Below the pieces are notes generated by a model. That model did no database searches and was not told the DNA's origin. It saw only the letters and a list, made by a program, of their open reading frames with translations. The position numbers were made by a program, and so were the translations under genes. Positions 1 through 13,430 of a DNA stretch of 64,000 nt are shown here, piece after piece. Position 1 is the stretch's first letter. Each line of letters starts with the position of its first letter. Location of the stretch: positions 235,453-299,452 of the forward strand of contig VSDK01010725.1 of the NCBI GenBank assembly GCA_009767595.1, given 5' to 3'. Source of the stretch: Symbiodinium kawagutii (lineage: Eukaryota > Sar > Dinophyceae > Suessiales > Symbiodiniaceae).

Positions 1-521
1 AAGAACTTTCGACAAATACAGGTGTTAACCCGTTGTTTAGTGATGAAATAAGCAATGAAGTTATAACAACGACTATATAACAACGATACAGATTAATAAA
101 CAAGCATTGATGAACCAATCGTGGTTTTAAAAGGCAATTCACGAAGTGCTCATGGTTTTAAACCATGAGAGTCTTATTTTTTGGATCTCCCAGTGCAATT
201 GGATGGTACGGATGATCGGGGATGGGGTACTAGTAGAAAGTGCCCCCAGAAGAACAGCTGCGGTGACAACATCTCCATCTGCGGACTTTCCTGGGCAGGA
301 TCCCGCACTGGCTGAGAGCCGTTTCTTCTTCCGCACAACTTCCAAGAACACCGCAACTGTCCGGCCTGGCAAGGAATGCAAAATGCTACCCTGCAGCCAT
401 GTCCGCCCACCCAAGCCACGAAAAATACTCGGATCCTACCTCTGTAGACTGATTGGTTGACATAAGAAGGCAATAGTCAGCCAAATGTAAATACGACAAA
501 CAAGATCTATCTATATTTATC

Positions 522-570
522 TCTCTCCCTCTCTCTGTCTCTCTCTCTCTCTCTCTCCCTCTCTCTCTTC
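522..570. repeat. (CT)n microsatellite
   Basis: Imperfect CT repeat in spacer DNA. Confidence 0.9.
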
Positions 571-1251
571 CCATATCTGAATGACCCCCAAACCGCTCAA
601 CCAGGGAATTTCTTGGCCCGACCGCTTTCCCATTCCACCTGACCAAACTGCCACCTTTGCATTTTTGGTCCTTGGAGTTGGTGCTTCCAAGCCACTAGAT
701 GTGCTAAGAATCTTAACCCATGGTTGGTAATGCTTCATGATATATGTTTAACCATGGGTGGCAACGACTACGGCCGGTAAGCGTACTTGGCAATGACTAG
801 CCTGGCAATGACCAATAGTGGTGGTTCCGAATGACCTGTAGTGGTTCACGAAGAATACTAAGAATATCTAAGATTTACTTATGAACGTGGCATGAAGGCA
901 ATGGCCTACCAAGAACAAGAAAAAAAACTAATGAATGTAGCAACAATCTGTTTGGTTGTGACCAGGATTGGTGCTGCACCATTTCGTGGCGATATTCCTC
1001 TACAATCGCAATATTCGGACCAGAAGAGCTCCTTAGTGACAATGATGCTAAAAACAACGGTCCGACAAGATTACAACATGACTTGCTTTTGGGCTATCCC
1101 CTGTTCATTGTGACTTATCTCATGGCTTCACTCGTGCAAATCACAATGTCTTGTGATTCATCTTTTCATCCAGCTTACGGCATTAAAAAATCCTACAGTA
1201 AGTGGTCAATGAACGAACTAAGAACAGTACCTAACAGCCTTTGAACTTCAT

Positions 1252-1312
1252 CATTCATCATCTTTCATCATCTTTCATCATCTTTCACTATCCTTTCATC
1301 ATCTTTCATCAG
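1252..1312. repeat. 10-bp tandem repeat (TCTTTCATCA)
   Basis: Five to six copies with one single-base slip. It is one of at least ten unrelated motifs in this window repeated at exactly 10 bp. Confidence 0.9.
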
Positions 1313-1704
1313 GTTGGTACAGTAGCACCAGCCACCACCTGCAAGCATCTGTAAGCCAAGCAAGGTCCCAACTCTCCAGGTGCCAAAGACAGGCGGAGCA
1401 TGGGACACCTCGGCAGCAACAGCGATGGGATCAAGGCCTGACTTCGAAATTTCTTCGCATGTCATTCCTGTCTTAGGCCCCCAACTTGTCGTGAATGTCT
1501 GCATCCTCAGGAATAAGGACTTTGCCTGGCAAATGCCAAGGTCAGGAAGCGTGTGGGGGAAGGAGTTCAGCTATTCGTCGTTTAATTGCAGGCTGGTCTG
1601 CTGGCCGTACGCCATATCAGATCTGTACCTATGCACCTGTACTTCCCCGCCTGTCAGTCTATTTGTCATTGTCTGTCTGTCTGCCTGCCTCTGTCCATCT
1701 CTCT

Positions 1705-1708
<4 letters not shown>

Positions 1709-1745
<37 letters not shown>
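1709..1745. repeat. (TC)n microsatellite
   Basis: Near-pure TC dinucleotide run, preceded by imperfect CTGTCTGTCTGC. Confidence 0.92.
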
Positions 1746-1748
<3 letters not shown>

Positions 1749-1986
1749 TGTGTACAGTGTCCACCCGTATGATCTATCAATCGATCCATTGATCCATCAA
1801 TCCGCCCATCTGTCCTCTGTTCGATTCCGTTTCTGCATCAATCCAGGTGTATACCTACTTTTCTTATTATATTTGTTGTATCCAAGTCACCCATCCACCC
1901 ACCCATCCTTTCATCCACTCGTCCATCCGTTCATCAACCCACCAATGTACCAGTGCAAGCGCTGCTTTACCTGCTTGCCAGCAAAT

Positions 1987-2042
1987 ACACACACACACAC
2001 ATATATATATATATATTATAGATATATATGTGCGTGTGTGTG
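1987..2042. repeat. (AC)n(AT)n...(TG)n palindromic microsatellite
   Basis: An AC run passes through AT repeats into a GT run, so the tract can fold on itself as a hairpin or cruciform. Confidence 0.85.
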
Positions 2043-3087
2043 TTTTTACAATATTTGTTTACCTTTGTCTGCCCATCCAACCATCTACTGTGCTACGTGC
2101 AGGTAGCTAAGTTAGCTAGCCAGCTAGCTACCTGTCCTGCGTCGTGCATGGCACTTCCAAAAAACCCTAAATCCTCAACTCCTCAACCCAACAGAAACTA
2201 CCCTACCCTCACTTATCACACGCTACCGGGCTACCTGCTTGTGGACGAGTAACCAGGCAGGTCCATCTGGGCTGACACTATCCTATCAAATTGAGTTGAT
2301 CTAGTTTGGTGGTCTAATATTGTCTAATCAAATCAAATCACATCATTTTTTCAGCTTCATTTGTGTCCCTCTTGAAGTCTTCAAGCCGTCCCACATCTCA
2401 AAAACCAGGAAAAAACCACGGGAACAAGAACCATCAAGAAACTATAAATTTTAGGGATTCATGGAGACAACGGGATTCCATGATCAAACCTTGGGAGGGC
2501 GGAAAGGGTGAGAGACCTCTGCCAGAAAACCATACCACAGAACGCCCGAAGCCCCTCTTTGCATCCACACCTCTGTCCTTGAGAATCACTGGCTCCCGTA
2601 TGGCCTCGGGATGCTGCGTCTCACAGCGAGGCCAATCCCCAACAGCTCCGGGATCCCCGGCCGCGCCGTCCTGGTTGATCAACGTGGCCTTGCACAGCGC
2701 CGAGTGCCAGGGTTGGTCAGGGTGGGACAGCGCTCTCCCGCCTCAGCTTGTCCTTGCAAGATGAAACCCAGCCGGAAAGATGACCTGGAGCCAGTCAGGT
2801 GCCCAAAGTGTGATGGGGTCATTGCTTAGAGCATGTGTGGAAAGCATTTGTCATAAGTATGCAATGTGTCCACCTCTACGCCACGCATTTGCACATATAT
2901 CCTATGGCTCAGAAAAACCGGAGCTCTTGGTAGCGCAAAGGAAGTCAAACAACAATTTTGGCCACTGGTCGACTGAGAGCTGAGCCTTTCATGAACTTCT
3001 CCAGGCTTCAGGATGATCGACTGGAGGATGAGTCAAGCTTGGGCCCCAAGCTGAGCCATACCAACTTTCCGGGTTCCCAATTCAAAG

Positions 3088-3134
3088 GAGTGATATTCTG
3101 AGTGATATTCTGAGTGATATTCTGAGTGACATTG
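3088..3134. repeat. 12-bp tandem repeat (GAGTGATATTCT)
   Basis: Three full copies and a diverged fourth. Confidence 0.9.
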
Positions 3135-3738
3135 GGGGACCGACATTGACCATACTTTGTCAGAAATTGGTGCCGTTGGTTTGGTTGTGTTGTTCTAGTG
3201 CTAGCTGTGGCTGCCCTTCGTGTGGTACTGTTCGGCGATCCTGTGAAAACCCATGTCCGGATCCGGAAGGCCAAGCAAGTGACTCCACAAATGAGTCACT
3301 GGCACCCCTATTGAGCTTGGCATCAAAACTCTGGGTGTTCACGGGCAATGTCACACAGGTTCAAACATGCCTGCGCAATCAAACTTATTATTACGTATTT
3401 ATGCACCCTTTCTATTCCTTGCTTCAGCTTAAGTCCCTGAAGTTGTTCCTTCATCAGCTTACTTCCAGTTGTCCCTCCATCAACCTACTATAATACTATA
3501 ACTATAACTTATTATGCCTTTAGGATCTTTTCGGTTATAATTTACTCCTTCCTTACTCGTTTTCTAATGTTTTCTACGCGTTTTCTATGGCTTTCTGCCT
3601 CGGAAAAACCCGCTGTTGCGGGGCCTCGTAGAGGCTGGCAAGGCCATCCAGCTGATCCATGCGGAGGTGTTGGAGCTCCTCCCAAGCTTCAACGGGTCCC
3701 CGCCATCACCTACCAGGTTCAACCAAGGGGATCGAACC

Positions 3739-3808
3739 ACCAACCAAGGTCAACCAAGGTCAACCAAGGCCAACCAAGGTCAACCAAGGTCAACCAAGGT
3801 CAACCAAC
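3739..3808. repeat. 10-bp tandem repeat (CAACCAAGGT)
   Basis: Seven copies at exact 10-bp period, one with T to C change. Confidence 0.93.
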
Positions 3809-5924
3809 AAGTTGCTTACTGCAAGTTTGCTGGAATTGTTACATGTGGTGATGAAAAGTTGCAGCTACATCATTGATGTTCTTGCTTGAATGATTGGAAT
3901 ATGTCCATGGTGGATTTCGGGGCCGCATTTCGGGAAACATCCATTTGGGACCCAACAGGTTGCATATAAAACCTGGCTGCGGGCACCAAAATAAACAGAA
4001 AGATTCCAAAACATGCCAAAATCGCTGAAATTCCCAATCCAAGAGGTCCCTTTGACGCACACAAAGGACATGGCAACACAGCATGCGGCACACCGGGCCA
4101 GAAGGCACCCTTCAGCGTCCTCTTGCTGCCGGATACTCGTGAGGATACGAGATCTGATGATCGTTTCTTCCAAGGCATTGCCAAACCTGCCAAGGCACAG
4201 GGAAATCATGGGAAATCGCATGGAGACTTGGGCACTTCAAGACTGTCGCATCTGAGTTGCCGACATGTCTTGGAGAAGCGTGCTGCTCAAAATCAATGTC
4301 TGAACCTTGGGATTGCCAAAGTTCCACCCTAAGGTGACCCAAGGAAGACCACTGCCAGCATCTGCTAGCGACTGCCATCAATTGTATGAATATGTGGGAA
4401 GATCAAAGTTGATCCTCGCCACGTGCCCTCAACAAAAGTGAGTCCTCTAATACTAATTCCGAATGTTTAATGATGCGGTCGCTTACTCTATACTGGTTGA
4501 ACATGGTGACGGTGAGTAGCATTTTTTGCCAGGGTCTCTTTGGCTTTGCCCCAACTGGCATACCGCTTGGCAAAGGTAGGAATGAAGTGGTTCTAAATGA
4601 TTGACCGGGGCTCATGATTCTGAAAGATTCTCAATGGATGGTCAATGGGTGCTGGGTGATGCCTAATTTAGTGACAAATGGATAACTGATAGTAATCCAG
4701 GGTAATGGCAAAACAGTCAGTCGTGACTTGATTCATGGCTTACTGATAGTTACTTGACCTGTTTGTCAACATGGTGAATCTAACAGTAGCTATCCCTTAA
4801 GTTGGTTAAGAGTAAGCCATTGAAGTAACTATTTAGCAGCACCGAGTACTTAACACATGAATAGATTTCAATTGATTTCAATGAATTTCAAGACTTCATC
4901 AGTAAAGAGATGATGTAGGTGTAAAGATTATGCATGATTATTTTTGTACGTATGCAAAATTATGCGCTAGGTATAGCATGAAGCTGTAGCATACATTAGT
5001 ACCTAGTATGTTCATTCGTTCAGTATGCCATAGGTCCTGTTATAGGTTTCACTGCTGGCACCAGCCAGGGCACTGCTCCTCTGGCAACTGCCTTGAAGGC
5101 CTCCTCCTGCGGCGAACAGCAACGGATGGCCATGGTTACTGCTGCGTGGGAAGATCTGGGGCTGAGAAATGGACCAAGTTGCAGCAGCTAATGAGAAATT
5201 CACCAGTTGACAGTGGTTAACTAGGTTACTGTCTAAGTCAATGGAATGTCAATGGACTAACTAAATGGACCAAGTATAACTAAGTCAACTAATCATGCGG
5301 ATTTAAGGTTGAACAAAAATCCCCATGAAACAGTTGGATGACCATGCCCTATAGCCAAAAGGAGTGAGAATAGCTGACATGGCCAATGGCAGATCACGTA
5401 ACGGCATGGCATTGATCAGCGTCCTTGTACAAGACTCCTGTGTAGCCCATGACACCCATACCTCAGAGACAAGCCGAGGAACAAACAGAAGACTTACAGG
5501 ATCCAATGTCAGCACTCCCATCAGTTGGGGGATTGATTGGTTACACCTCTGAGCATGGCCAACAGAAATTGACGCTCAGCATCATCAGCATCCCAACGTT
5601 TCCCAAAATACAGTCGTTGCCCAACTTCTGAAGCCTAGCTGTTGTCAATATCAAACCATCTTTATGCACTTCAATGGCTTTGTGTCCCGCATTTCTGGCC
5701 CTGCTTCTAACCTCGCCAACTCTGCATCTCAATCATCTCAATCTCTGAAGTGTCCCGACGCTCAACTACTGCAATTTCTTCACCTCAGGAACTGTGCCCC
5801 GACTCCATGTCCAATGTTTCGGCAAGTCCATCTCTGCAGTGTTTGGGGAATGCTCGAAACTGATGACGCTGGGCCGAAAAGCCTGAAGGCTTGTGTCTTT
5901 GAATCCTAGGTTTGGAGGAAGGGT

Positions 5925-5949
5925 GAGAGAGAGAGAGAGAGAGAGAGAG
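5925..5949. repeat. (GA)n microsatellite
   Basis: Twelve perfect GA units in spacer DNA. Confidence 0.92.
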
Positions 5950-6310
5950 CAAGCGGCAAGCGAGGAAGGGAAGGGAGATAAAAAGGGGTAAAACAAAAAT
6001 ATTTTTATTCTTTAGATGCGAAAGCAGTTTCTTGGAACCCAAGTAAGAATGCGCACATTCGAACCAAAATACTGCTTTCAGACATGAAGCCGAACCGGCA
6101 ACCCAAGCCAAGCAGAAATCTGCAAAAAGCCTCAAGTCAAAACAGACTGTGCTTCCCTCAAGCAATGGATTAAGCACGTTCTTTCAATCAGTGCCATCCA
6201 TCCTGGACCATCGCGACACAACCGATCCAAACATTTTTGTACCCGCTTCCAAAATAACATGAGTAATGTCAGCCTATACAGGGAGTGCAATTGCACCGGT
6301 ATGTAGGAAG

Positions 6311-6463
6311 GTGTGTATGTATGTATGTATGTATGTATGTATGTATGTATGTATGTATGTATGCACGCATGTGCGCACGTATGTACGTATGTACGTATGT
6401 GCGCACGTACGTACGTACGTATGTACGTATGTGCGCACGTACGTATGTATGTACGTACGTATG
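6311..6463. repeat. 153-bp unbroken alternating purine-pyrimidine tract
   Basis: (GTAT)n passes into GTAC, GCGC and ACGT combinations with no break in purine-pyrimidine alternation. The GTAC/GCGC half is also largely self-complementary. Such tracts can adopt Z-DNA or cruciform structure. Tyr-Val-Cys-Thr ORFs across it are artefacts. Confidence 0.9.
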
Positions 6464-7227
6464 AATGCATGTGAGTTACTCGTATACCCAAATACAATTC
6501 CATATACAAACAAGAATCGAATGCCATATGAAACCACTAGGATCGATCACCACAATTCATCACAATTCCATGCCCCGAGCCACCACGATGCCCTTCCCGT
6601 AGGCCTTTGGAATCCACCAGTGGCACCTCCGCATGCGATGGGAACAGCAAACTGTGAACATGGGAAGCTGCTTGGTGGTTTGCTCAGCCATGGTGAATTA
6701 GTGGTGAGCTAGTAGTTTATAATGGTTACAAAGGTTATCATGGCTAATAATGGTCAGTTCAGCCATTTCAAAAATATGCTTGGGGGAAAACAAAAAGTGT
6801 TTGAAACCACAAACCAGGAGACCAATGGCCAAACAAACCATCAAAGACACAAAGAAACAGAGGCCACAACATTCAATCAAACAAAGAAGCATCACCAAAT
6901 AAATGGAGTGCAGGCTCCCACAGTAGTGGTGTGCGAGTTTGTGCACACAAGCTGTAATCATGAATAATAGAGTCGTACTGGATAGATCCATCACTGGAGT
7001 ACAGTACAAAGGCATCAAGTCCCGATTGAATACGGGGCAGCTTGAAGCATCGGGCAACTGTATTAGGACCTTTCACCATCTCTCACCCTGGTTAACGCAT
7101 CTTTTTCGCTCCTCCATCTTCGCCATCTTCTGTCTGTCTTCAAGCCCACGGCTCAACAAAGGCTGGCTGCATGTGTAGTGGGAGATCTTCTTTAGAAAGC
7201 AGTTCCCGCCTCACAACTCCTTCCACT

Positions 7228-7959
7228 TCAACTGCCGTCGTCAACTCTTTGTGCGTCCATATTTTCAATCCACTGTCGTTGCACCTCTTCCGCTTCCAAG
7301 TCCAGAACAGGGTGTGGACGCACACTGCCCTTCCGCTGCAACTGCAGCTGAACTTCGGGCAATGGATAAAACACGTGACGCTGAAAAAGCTCCTTCGAAG
7401 TAAAGGGAGGTGTCACCATGTGCAAATGCAAATGGTTGTAGTCCGAGGGGTATGAGAAGCCACATGCTACTGGTGTACCAGGCTCGATCTTCAAATGTTC
7501 CAGGCCCTTCTGATACATCATTTCCAGCAGTTTGAGGTGCTTCTTTCGGAGCTGCCTTATGTCATAGAAGCCACTGGTTTTGGGCAGCACCAGAAGATGC
7601 TGTTGACCAACGGGGTAACAGTTCTTCAACAGCAACAAGTGGAATGATCGATGAAGTTCTTCAAACAAATCTTGTGAGCCCAGCAAAGCTACCTGCAATG
7701 GATCTCGCTTCATGGGTGCGATGTGTTCATCACCCAGCCGCTCCCCACAATAGCTACAGACTTCCAGAAGTAAAGCACTAGGCTTCCCACAGTTTTCGCA
7801 ATACTTTTTATGGGTCTTGTTGGTGAAGAACTTCTGCAGCCTGGCCGAATGCATATGCCATCGCTGCGATCGCTTGGATGTAGGGATGACCAGACCCGTC
7901 GCCGGAAATAGCGAAGCCAACAACGGCGTCCGTGACCGGACACGGCACAGGGATACCAT
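7228..7959 (-). CDS. HIT-superfamily protein with N-terminal zinc ribbon
   Basis: This is a 243-residue uninterrupted ORF. Residues 54-71 hold C-x2-C-x10-C-x2-C (CENC and CSYC), a zinc ribbon. Residues 174-181, YNHLHLHM, give the histidine triad His176/His178/His180 of HIT-fold nucleotide hydrolases and transferases. The first 45 residues are Arg/Ser-rich without acidic residues and could be a targeting peptide, though this is not proven. The start at 7959 has a good context (GCC ATG G). Substrate cannot be assigned; HIT members act on dinucleoside polyphosphates, nucleotidyl adducts or cap structures. No introns are needed. Confidence 0.72.
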   Translation of the reverse strand: MVSLCRVRSRTPLLASLFPATGLVIPTSKRSQRWHMHSARLQKFFTNKTHKKYCENCGKPSALLLEVCSYCGERLGDEHIAPMKRDPLQVALLGSQDLFEELHRSFHLLLLKNCYPVGQQHLLVLPKTSGFYDIRQLRKKHLKLLEMMYQKGLEHLKIEPGTPVACGFSYPSDYNHLHLHMVTPPFTSKELFQRHVFYPLPEVQLQLQRKGSVRPHPVLDLEAEEVQRQWIENMDAQRVDDGS

Positions 7960-10697
7960 GGCAGGCGCCCCCCATTAAGGACCTGGGAACTCAACGTGTG
8001 ATGCGTGGTTGGCTGCGATAGCTCTGTTCCAAGATGTTCCAACATGTGAGTTGAGGACTGCCATCAAGCATTTTCAGCCACAAATCAATCAGTAATCGTC
8101 ATAGCCAACCATAAATCAGCCAATAATCCTGACTCTCAAGAAGGATTTGTTGGAGAAAAAGCGATCGGCGCAGAAATGATTAGCACCACGCACATTTCAA
8201 ACAACTCCTGCTGTCTTGTCAAAGTGGGCAAAAGGAGAACATTTGGAATAAAGAAGTGCTTTTGAAAAAAAATGATTCTGTTTTACAATTGTTTATGTGT
8301 TTGTCTTGTTTCCAGGCATATAATGCTTCATATAGCGAGATGCATTGTTGGTCGCAGGGACTTCTCGCATACAGTGAGAATTCACTGACAATGCGCTCAG
8401 GTGGCTCAGAGGACACCATCCCAGGCCCAAAATTTCGAGAAAGGTGTAAGCAATTGATTGCAGGTAACTGTCCATTCAATTCTGGATTTTCCACACAACC
8501 AGGCTAGTTGAACAGAGTTGTCTTAATCATCTAAAATAGCAGATTTCTGCATTACTTATCAACATGTCATCATCCATGGAATCCCACCATCCCAGTATTT
8601 CTCGATCTAGTCAGGCCGTCAGGCCGCCCGCGTCGGCAAGTGTGCGAAGAATGCTGCCATGCATAGATTCCCGCCATCAACCGTTCTTTGCCTTTCTTGA
8701 CAGGCACACGTATGATAGCCATAAAATCCATAAAGCAATTATTAAGCTTTATATGTGTATGTATTTCTATCTGTATCTATGTATATACCTATGCAAAGTC
8801 AACGGCTATTACCAGCCACTACTGCATCAGCTGCTGGTAATCACCCTTTAGTGATCACCACCACTATCCCGTCATCAACCAAGACCAATTATTTTCATCA
8901 ACCGTTATCATCAGTCAAATTACTTGTGATTATCAAGCATTCCTAACCATCACAGCCAAAGTGCGGGATTGCCAACTGTTACCATACAAATAGCTGTTCT
9001 GCGCAACCCAAGCTCAACCCCTATCAACCGTTCTGCTCAACCCAAGCTCAACCCCTATCAGCCATTACCCTCAAACGCGATGAACCAATTCTATCGTAAT
9101 GTTTGCCAACCATGATTACCTGTTGTTCTTAACTGGGCTTCAACTTTTTTCCAACCAAATGCAACCACGACTATCCACCTCCCCGGCTCAGCAACTGGGG
9201 GCAAGACTATTATCAAACAACAGCGGTTCAATGAATCACCACGTAGTTCCTTTCCATTTCTGTTGTTTATACCAACTACTGACCAACCATTCAGCATACT
9301 AAGCTATTGACCAAACACCAACCACGATATTGAAACTGTTTAATGAACAGCTGAAGAAAACACCACCACTTTCCCCACGTTTCGACCTGGCCCTGCAGCA
9401 CAATGTGTAGATCCTGGTGTTCCTACGTGCCAGGAGCGATGTGCAATGCTTGAAAGATCCCGAGCTGGTGCTCCGATTGTTTAATGGTGGTCAATCGATA
9501 TTTAATCAATGGTTAATCGATGGTAGATTGATGGGGGATACAGTGGCGAATGATTGTGTACCAGGGTACAGGGTGTTGACTACAAACCCATCAAAGCATG
9601 GTGTTTCCGTAAACCACTAAGAAAAAAAACGCTTTCTGCAACTCAACCTTTGACGCAAACTAAACCCTCACATTTACATTTGCAAATGCAAATCATCCAT
9701 CTGCTCCTTTCTATGCTCAGAGGAGAGAAGCAAGAGAAGCATCCTATCTATCTACCTCGTCTATCTAATGGATCTACCTGTCTGAAGTCGCCCTCAAATC
9801 AAGACACCGGCAGCTGGGAGCTGGTTTTTGTGTCTGATGTTGTTTTTATTTTTTCTCATGAACTACATCTTATGGTCTCTTAGACCAGCCCCAATCCCCT
9901 GGTAATCCCCAATGGCAATCGCCGATGGTAGCCCAATGGCTCAGCGTAGCTTTCTAATCATCTTTCTTTTTGATTGATTGGGTCACTTGCGGAAATTTCC
10001 CCGGTCTCCAAAGAGAAGTATGTAGGTTTGGTCGATCCTTCCATCTATCTGATCATCAGTCCTGATGATCTACCTTTCTGCCTACCTGATTGTCTATCGA
10101 TCTATCTGAATCTATCCGAATCTATCACCAAATTATCAATCAACCTATCTATCCATCTATCTCTCTTTCTCTATATCTCTATCTATTACGATCTATCCCT
10201 TTCACAGTCTCTTGATCTCTACCTGCCTCTCTCGATCAATCAATCGATCCGAACAACCACAATGGCTCCTTGGGTCCAGCACTGAGGATGACAGCGCCAT
10301 CCTCATAGGTCTGCACGTTGACCTTGACCATGTCACAACAACGGCCGGGGACCAAACGTATCCACTGCTGAAAGTTGATACTGGCTGATAGTCGTAGAAG
10401 GATAAGGAAGATAATGGTTCTTAATAATCGTAATAGTGGCTGAGACTGGTTGATAATTGGTTTCCACACTCACTGGTTGATAATGCTCAGTCGTGGAAAG
10501 AAAACACAAAACTGGCGAAACATAGCTAGTAAATATCTAAATGGGGCTAAGAATAAACCAAAAGGCCATCACAACCGTCCAAGATTGTGCCCACCTGCCC
10601 CTCAGTGAGTTATAGAAACCAATGGGTTAAGAACTTCAATGTTCTGCCCATAGGAACACACAGAACACAAAGAAAAACAAAGTATGAACTAAGTACA

Positions 10698-10742
<45 letters not shown>

Positions 10743-10743
10743 G

Positions 10744-10778
<35 letters not shown>

Positions 10779-12309
10779 TACTAGAGTTCCCGATCCACAT
10801 GTTTGGACATATCAGAAAAATATTCCAGTAGATCAAATGAATAAACAAATCTGAAACAGGTAAAGACGAGCTTTTAGTTATTTTTTCCGCAAGAAAAAAG
10901 CTGTGTGTTGAAGACTTTTGGTGTGCATCCGAAGTCAGACCTGATGCCGCTTCAAACTTGGCCCGCGGCCTTGTCGAAGAGGCATTGCATCTGTGGCAGG
11001 AGTGAAATTGGAACGGCCACAAAGATCTAACAGATCTTCTAACAGATCTTCTAACTTCTAACAAATCTTCTAACAGATCTAGCCCATGGAGACCAAACAA
11101 ATCATGAAATTGATTGCTTCACATTCAAACATATCTCTAGCCAAAATACCAACCAGTATGTGATGTGTGACATCTGATGATGTCTGATCTCACGTCGTAG
11201 ATCTGTTTGGAATATCATGAACATCTTTGAAATTATTGCATCCCTACCCTGGCCCCCAGGACATGAAACAACTTGTCGAGACTTTAACCTCTTTTTGTGT
11301 AAGGTTCTTACAGAGTTTTTTTGGTGGCAACCATCCATTCCTGCGACTTGTGATACATGAAAATGGTAAATGACATACACCGCTATACAGTATGCAATAG
11401 CACTTAGCAAATCCCGAGATTTCACGGACCACTTGCAGGCACCAGTAATGCTGTGAATTTTGGAAAGCGACCTGGTATGGCGTGAGCTTGCGAAGAAGCC
11501 AGCACGACTCAGAACCTGGGGCAAGTGCTGAGCCGTAAAAAGGTGAGAAGCGCCACGACCCACATTTAGGTGATGATTTGGACACAATGATGATCAGTAT
11601 GAGACTTTAACTCTCAGACGGACATGCACAAAATGTGCAAAAAATATGCATAAAGATTGATTAAACAAACTATGTCATTCACTATGTGATATTTAATGTC
11701 GGAAAAATCAAATGTATCTAAGATCAGGCTGACATAAAGATGCACAAGGAAGGATAGCAAGTTCCTGATGGAAAGTGGCAGGTATTCTGTCAAAAGAGAT
11801 GTCTGCAAAGAAAACATGTCAAGAGAGATGTGTGCGCATGCGTGTATGACTGATATAGGAACTGCGGCGGGAAATGCTATGTTTTTTCAATAGTTTTAAG
11901 ATGTTTTGTGCTTCGGAATGGTCGCAAGGCAGCAGGTGGGGAGATCAGTTGAAGTTGTGACAGAGGTGGGGAAAAATTGCACATTGCTGTGGCGCGAAGC
12001 ACGTTTACAAGTCAAAATTGCTTTTAAAAAATCACGGTCTCACGACCTTCTTTTTGAAGTTAAGATGTTCAAAACCTGGATGCCTCTGCGGCGAGAAGCA
12101 CGTGCAATCAAAACCGTGAAAATCACTGACAGTTTTCGATTGTTTGATGTTGAAAAAACAGATGGAGACCTTTAGAGTTCGTTCCAGACACATACAGATA
12201 GAAAAACAAACATAGATCGATGATGATAGATGGACAAGTAGCCGGATATGCCGATACAAATAGAGAAGGAGAGGGATAGACAAACACACAGAATACGAAC
12301 AACCTGCCT
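7960..12309. other. Gene-free spacer
   Basis: Contains a 35-bp direct duplication (GCTCAACCCAAGCTCAACCC type) near 9000-9060, an (AAGT)n run and short TAT/ATC-rich stretches. A minus-strand frame near 11400-11560 (WLLRKLTPYQVAFQNSQ) is weakly protein-like. Nothing is assignable. Confidence 0.5.
10698..10779. repeat. (AAGT)n microsatellite
   Basis: About 20 copies of AAGT with a single interruption (GTGAG). It lies in gene-free DNA. Confidence 0.95.
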
Positions 12310-13222
12310 TGTGAGGTACAACTGGTATGCGTGTGTGATACGCAGCATTGAAGGATGTGTGACATACATATCCTTGGTAGGTGGTGGCATTTGGCCCCCA
12401 TGATTTGTGAAGTTGCGGACTTCTTCCGGGCAAAGAACCAGGGCCTTCAAATTGTTTCGAACTTCCAGGGCTGCTGAGGCCTGGGCTTAAGGCTTCGTTC
12501 ACTGCATTGCTGGTTTGGCCCCTCTCTCGCCTCGGCCGGAACGGATCACAAATCAACCGACCATCTCAACCCGAGGAGCACTTGGAGGGACACCTGAAGC
12601 GTTTTTGTCATCCCTCCATATCCACCCCGCATCATCTCGGAAGAACTTCGACCAATCTTCCCACACCTGCCCACATCATCCCACATCCACCTACATGCTG
12701 TCACAGCACAACATGCACAACAAAGGCGTCCATCTCCTTGGCTGTCCCCCAACTGCTTCCCTCCTTAGGATCCTGCTGGTATTGTTCAGCCAGCAACGAC
12801 CGCGTTCGCAGCCCGCTGAGCCCGTAGACTTCCACGTCTCCTGCAAGGTTGCTCGGTTCCTCCAAACGGTTACTGTACTGGTTGACTCAAGGTCGGCTAC
12901 CTCTAACAACATGCAACAACAGTAACAACTTAAGAGCCTGCCTTCGGATGGCTGGGGTTGCAGGACGCATACACTGTGTGGCTGTCCCTCTCCGCCACAC
13001 TGGGTAGGATTGGTAGTCGTAAATGCAAGCCAATGCCTCAAAACAACCAGGTGTCACCACCAAATCAAGATAAACTAAGGATCTCATGCAGGCCTCAAGC
13101 ACACGCACGTTGCACAAGTCTTCTGGTGACAGCTCTTGTGGAGATCTTGCTGAAGGATCTAGGACAAGCTTTCTCAGAGATCTTGTCAAGGCACCTTGCA
13201 GCCCTCTCAAAGGATCTGGCAC
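12310..13222 (-). CDS. Candidate exons of an unrecognised gene
   Basis: Minus-strand stretches with protein-like composition are SPEDLCNVRVLEACMRSLVY (about 13150-13070), GDVEVYGLSGLRTRSLLA ... GTAKEMDAF (about 12845-12725, preceded by a TTGCAG acceptor), and ALVLCPEEVRNFTNHGGQ ... ITHAYQLYLTRQ (about 12450-12310, followed by AG|GT). No homology is recognised and phases were not resolved. Confidence 0.22.
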
Positions 13223-13430
13223 AACATTCTAAGCAAGCAATCTTTTACAAATCCTCCGGAGAGAGCTCTGGCAGAGATCTTGACAAAGGATCTTGCGCAA
13301 GCTCTCGCGCCGGGTTCTTGCGCGAGTCTTTCTGAGAACGAGCTACAAAGATCTTCAAGAGACCTGGCACAAGTTCTCTCACAGGAGAGCTCTTTTCCAA
13401 GACCACTTCTCTTCAGAGAGAACTTTTAAG
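13130..13430. repeat. Degenerate repeats built on GGATCTTGC / AGAGATCTTG
   Basis: About eight imperfect copies of a 30-40 bp unit containing GATCTTG, GGCACAA and CTCTCAGAG. They are too diverged for an exact period and no coding is seen. Confidence 0.6.

Larger units (their letters stand above)
1..7227. other. Gene-free spacer
   Basis: Apart from the simple repeats listed, this interval shows only short overlapping frames with skewed composition on both strands. No domain, RNA gene or convincing exon was recognised. Confidence 0.55.
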
